This document shows, piece after piece, positions 38,524 to 40,866 of a stretch of 40,866 nucleotides of DNA. The notes under the pieces are model-generated. The model saw nothing but the letters and a program-made list of their open reading frames with translations. It made no database searches and was not told where the DNA came from. A program made the translations under genes and the position numbers. Numbering within the stretch: position 1 is the stretch's first letter; each line of letters starts with the position of its first letter. This DNA comes from Cytophagales bacterium (GTDB taxonomy: Bacteria > Bacteroidota > Bacteroidia > Cytophagales > Cyclobacteriaceae): contig JAGUUF010000274.1 in assembly GCA_020063545.1 (NCBI GenBank), positions 1-40,866 on the forward strand, written 5' to 3'.

Positions 38524-38608
38524 AAATTTTACTGAGTAATCTGAGGACAATAGTTCAATTGGTTTACCCGCTGTTCAGTGCAGGTAAACGAAACAGAAGT
38601 CCGTCAGA

Positions 38609-38959
38609 CTAAATCAGTAAAACACGATGTAGCGTGAACAGGGGGGGCTGACTGTTTTCCTTGTTTACAGGCAGCACCCAGGTTACCAAGGCGGGGTTAA
38701 ATTTTATGAGCTCGCTGAAAATCTCATGGAATGTACTCCTGGTATCAACTATTCCTTTCTCTGCCTGTTCTTCAGTACCCGGTTCGACAATAAAAAGTAA
38801 AGAGAAGTGGTCAATTGAATTGTTTTCTGCCTTAACGCCTGCCAGGCCCTGGGTTACGAGGTGCCTGGCAGGAATTTGGGAAAATACCGGAACTACCGAT
38901 TCGAAACAGAATAGCAGTATTAGAAAGTATTTCAACAGGTTAAGTTTTGCCCAACGCAT
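38609..38959 (-). CDS. Small exported protein of unknown function
   Basis: 116 aa, N-terminal signal sequence KLNLLKYFLILLFCFESVVPVFSQ; just upstream of and co-directional with SulP; C-terminus PLFTLHRVLLI. Confidence 0.6.
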   Translation of the reverse strand: MRWAKLNLLKYFLILLFCFESVVPVFSQIPARHLVTQGLAGVKAENNSIDHFSLLFIVEPGTEEQAEKGIVDTRSTFHEIFSELIKFNPALVTWVLPVNKENSQPPLFTLHRVLLI

Positions 38960-39094
38960 CTAACGTAATTGATGTACAAAGGTCTGAATATTTTTCTGAC
39001 TTTATCAAACTGCTATTACCCGGAATCGATTGCGTTGGCAAAATCAGGCTGCAGACTGAACCAAATGGTGATACCTGCGTATGCATAAAGCGTA

Positions 39095-39126
39095 TTGCAT
39101 GTGGCATTTTCTTTTAGCTACATTTG
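39095..39126 (+). promoter_or_regulatory. Bacteroidota promoter TTG-N21-TACATTTG
   Basis: TTG 39095-39097 and TACATTTG 39119-39126, followed 6 nt later by ATG at 39133; predicts a leaderless or near-leaderless mRNA. Confidence 0.6.
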
Positions 39127-39132
39127 CACCGA

Positions 39133-39474
39133 ATGAGACACTGGTATTCACGATTTGTAACCGGATTTTTGGCCATTTGTTTTGCAACGGTATCCATTGC
39201 CGGTTCTGCTACGGTTTCGGGTTCAGATGTTTCCGTTCACAAATCTTTTACAGGAAAAACGGATGCCTTACCATCGAGTTTTGTTCAGTTCATTCTTGAA
39301 GAAACCGGGAGCGAAAAAGGAAAGGAGAAACAAGTCGTTGGGATTAATGCTGTAGTTCCGGTACGCTCACTTCCAAAACGTATTCTTACAGAATTTGCAC
39401 TTACCCGATATAGTGGGGTCATTCTTTCTGGTAATTATCCACGTTACCTGTTTCAACGAAAGCTATTGATTTAA
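39133..39474 (+). CDS. Small exported protein of unknown function
   Basis: MRHWYSRFVTGFLAICFATVSIAGSA signal sequence; consensus promoter directly upstream; C-terminus PRYLFQRKLLI similar to the divergent neighbour. Confidence 0.6.
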   Translation: MRHWYSRFVTGFLAICFATVSIAGSATVSGSDVSVHKSFTGKTDALPSSFVQFILEETGSEKGKEKQVVGINAVVPVRSLPKRILTEFALTRYSGVILSGNYPRYLFQRKLLI

Positions 39475-39560
39475 CAACGGACATTTCCTTTCAACCTTTT
39501 GCAGGTTGGTTCCAGTCTGTTTTAATTATATAAATCAAGGCATTTGCCGAACTATTTTCC

Positions 39561-40866
39561 ATGCGTATGTCCGACAATGATATTTTTAATGAACATAATG
39601 TACTGCACAAGCTTAAGCATTACCTGCCTGCCCAGGCTCCGCTTAAAGATTTTATTCACCACAATACACTCCATGCTTTTCAGGCCTTGCCGTTTGATAA
39701 AGCCATATTTAATGCTTCAGCAATTTTGGGTTACAAGGTCTCGCTAACGCTTGCTGAGTATCGCCACCTGTATGCCTCTGGCCGCATTCGCGAAGAAGTG
39801 TTGAACCAGATTATTATTCATAAGAAAGGTGCCGATCGGTTGCCGGAATGGAAGGAGAAATTACTTCATGGGGTCTATCACCGCCCCATGCCCCGCATCG
39901 GTACATTGCGCTCGAACTGGAAAAAACTTCACCAGGTTGATCTGGATTCGCTGGTGCACCCTTTGTTGTTTCGGATGTTATGCAGTTACCTCGACCAGGG
40001 TATTGCCATCTGGAATTTTCCGGTATGGCATAAAGGATTTCTGGCTTCTATCCGTGAACTGGAACGGACCAGCTTAACCAGTTTTTTTCGTTCCTCTCGG
40101 GCAAAAGAGTTACTGCTCAAAGGGCATTGCAGTATTGTTCAATTGCTGCGCATCTTGGTTGGCTTTGATCAGTCGCTGTATGAGCAGTACCTTTTTGATC
40201 AGCAATTTGCCCACCAGGGCTGGTCGGGCATGGTAGCTGTTGTGGAAGAGCATCCCGAAACATTGCTCGATAAGCGAAAAATATCGTTACACGATTTAAT
40301 CGTGTTTGAGTTATTGCTCGAAATCGATGCGCTTGACTTTTATTTTGGGCCGTACTGGCTGCCGCTGGAGCAGGGTCTCAACGAAAAACCGGAGCACCTG
40401 TTTGCTGATGTGCCTGTTACAGAACTTGATGAGGTAACCATGTTGTGGCAGGAGGCCTTTGAGTGGAGTTACTACAACCCGGTATTGGCCGGCATTCAGG
40501 TAGCTGTTTCGGATGAGCCGGCCAAAGAAAATAGTTTTCAAGCCGTGTTTTGTATTGACGACCGGGAATGTTCGCTGAGGCGTTACCTGGAACAAACGGA
40601 TAGGCGTTGCGAAACGTATGGCACTCCGGGTTTCTTTGGTGTTGAGTTTTATTTTCAACCCGACCACGGCAAATTTTACGATAAGCTGTGCCCCGCACCG
40701 GTTACACCCGGGTATTTAATTAAAGAAGTAGGTATTCGCAGAAAACATAGTCGCGATACGCATTTTACCCAGCGAACGCATTCCCTTTTAGGCGGCTGGC
40801 TGATTAGTCAGACGCTTGGCTTTTGGTCGGCTTTTAAATTATTCCTTAACATTTTCAGGCCATCGA
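39561..40866 (+). CDS. dabA: DabA / DUF2309 inorganic carbon transporter subunit, truncated by window end
   Basis: My translation from ATG 39561: MRMSDNDIFNEHNVLHKLKHYLPAQAPLKDFIHHNTLHAFQ...AVFCIDDRECSLRRYLEQT...; open to the window end. Absent from the supplied ORF track. Confidence 0.92.
   Translation, partial: MRMSDNDIFNEHNVLHKLKHYLPAQAPLKDFIHHNTLHAFQALPFDKAIFNASAILGYKVSLTLAEYRHLYASGRIREEVLNQIIIHKKGADRLPEWKEKLLHGVYHRPMPRIGTLRSNWKKLHQVDLDSLVHPLLFRMLCSYLDQGIAIWNFPVWHKGFLASIRELERTSLTSFFRSSRAKELLLKGHCSIVQLLRILVGFDQSLYEQYLFDQQFAHQGWSGMVAVVEEHPETLLDKRKISLHDLIVFELLLEIDALDFYFGPYWLPLEQGLNEKPEHLFADVPVTELDEVTMLWQEAFEWSYYNPVLAGIQVAVSDEPAKENSFQAVFCIDDRECSLRRYLEQTDRRCETYGTPGFFGVEFYFQPDHGKFYDKLCPAPVTPGYLIKEVGIRRKHSRDTHFTQRTHSLLGGWLISQTLGFWSAFKLFLNIFRPS

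Noticed and set aside
38661-38963. 100-aa plus-strand ORF opposite the small exported protein
   Set aside because: The minus-strand frame has a signal sequence, is co-directional with sulP and resembles the neighbour at 39133; the plus frame shows none of this.
39492-39508. Hairpin CAACCT-tttgc-AGGTTG before dabA
   Set aside because: Only 6 bp with modest GC and no adjacent T tract; insufficient to call a terminator or regulator.
1-40866. CRISPR arrays, tRNA/rRNA genes, insertion sequences or prophage
   Set aside because: Reading all intergenic gaps I saw no spaced direct repeats, tRNA T-loop/acceptor patterns, transposase or phage motifs. A tRNAscan/CRISPR finder run would be decisive.

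Overview
The window looks like a Bacteroidota chromosome segment, probably Cytophagales-like. This is inferred from gene content, menaquinone and type IX secretion genes, and TTG-N19-21-TAnnTTTG promoters. It is densely packed with about 40 protein-coding genes. I saw no tRNA, rRNA, CRISPR array or transposase. Left part: truncated DUF4442 protein, Phd/PIN toxin-antitoxin pair, FemAB-like acyltransferase, GT2 glycosyltransferase, rsgA, kdtA/waaA, then housekeeping genes (enoyl-CoA hydratase, LMW-PTP, aspartate kinase, class I FBPase, engB). Next come a PorE-like TPR/PD40/OmpA protein, ubiE/menG, a PorT-like beta-barrel and an SDR. Centre: a large minus-strand signalling cluster, transcribed from high to low coordinates: GAF/HAMP sensor, CheR, CheB, membrane GAF protein, giant Cache/HAMP/GAF/PAS/SpoIIE phosphatase, SiaB-like kinase, SiaC-like DUF1987 protein, and a TerB-ABCG transporter. 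These are followed by a lipoprotein and a Cys-rich secreted protein with their own consensus promoter and a strong terminator. Right part: cdd, saccharopine-dehydrogenase-like gene, rnhA, marC, DUF2490, LTA-synthase-like sulfatase, SulP transporter, two small divergent exported proteins, and a DabA (DUF2309) gene cut by the window end and absent from the supplied ORF track. The best candidates for under-described biology are the CheBR-SiaABC-ABCG cluster and the SulP / twin small secreted protein / DabA locus.
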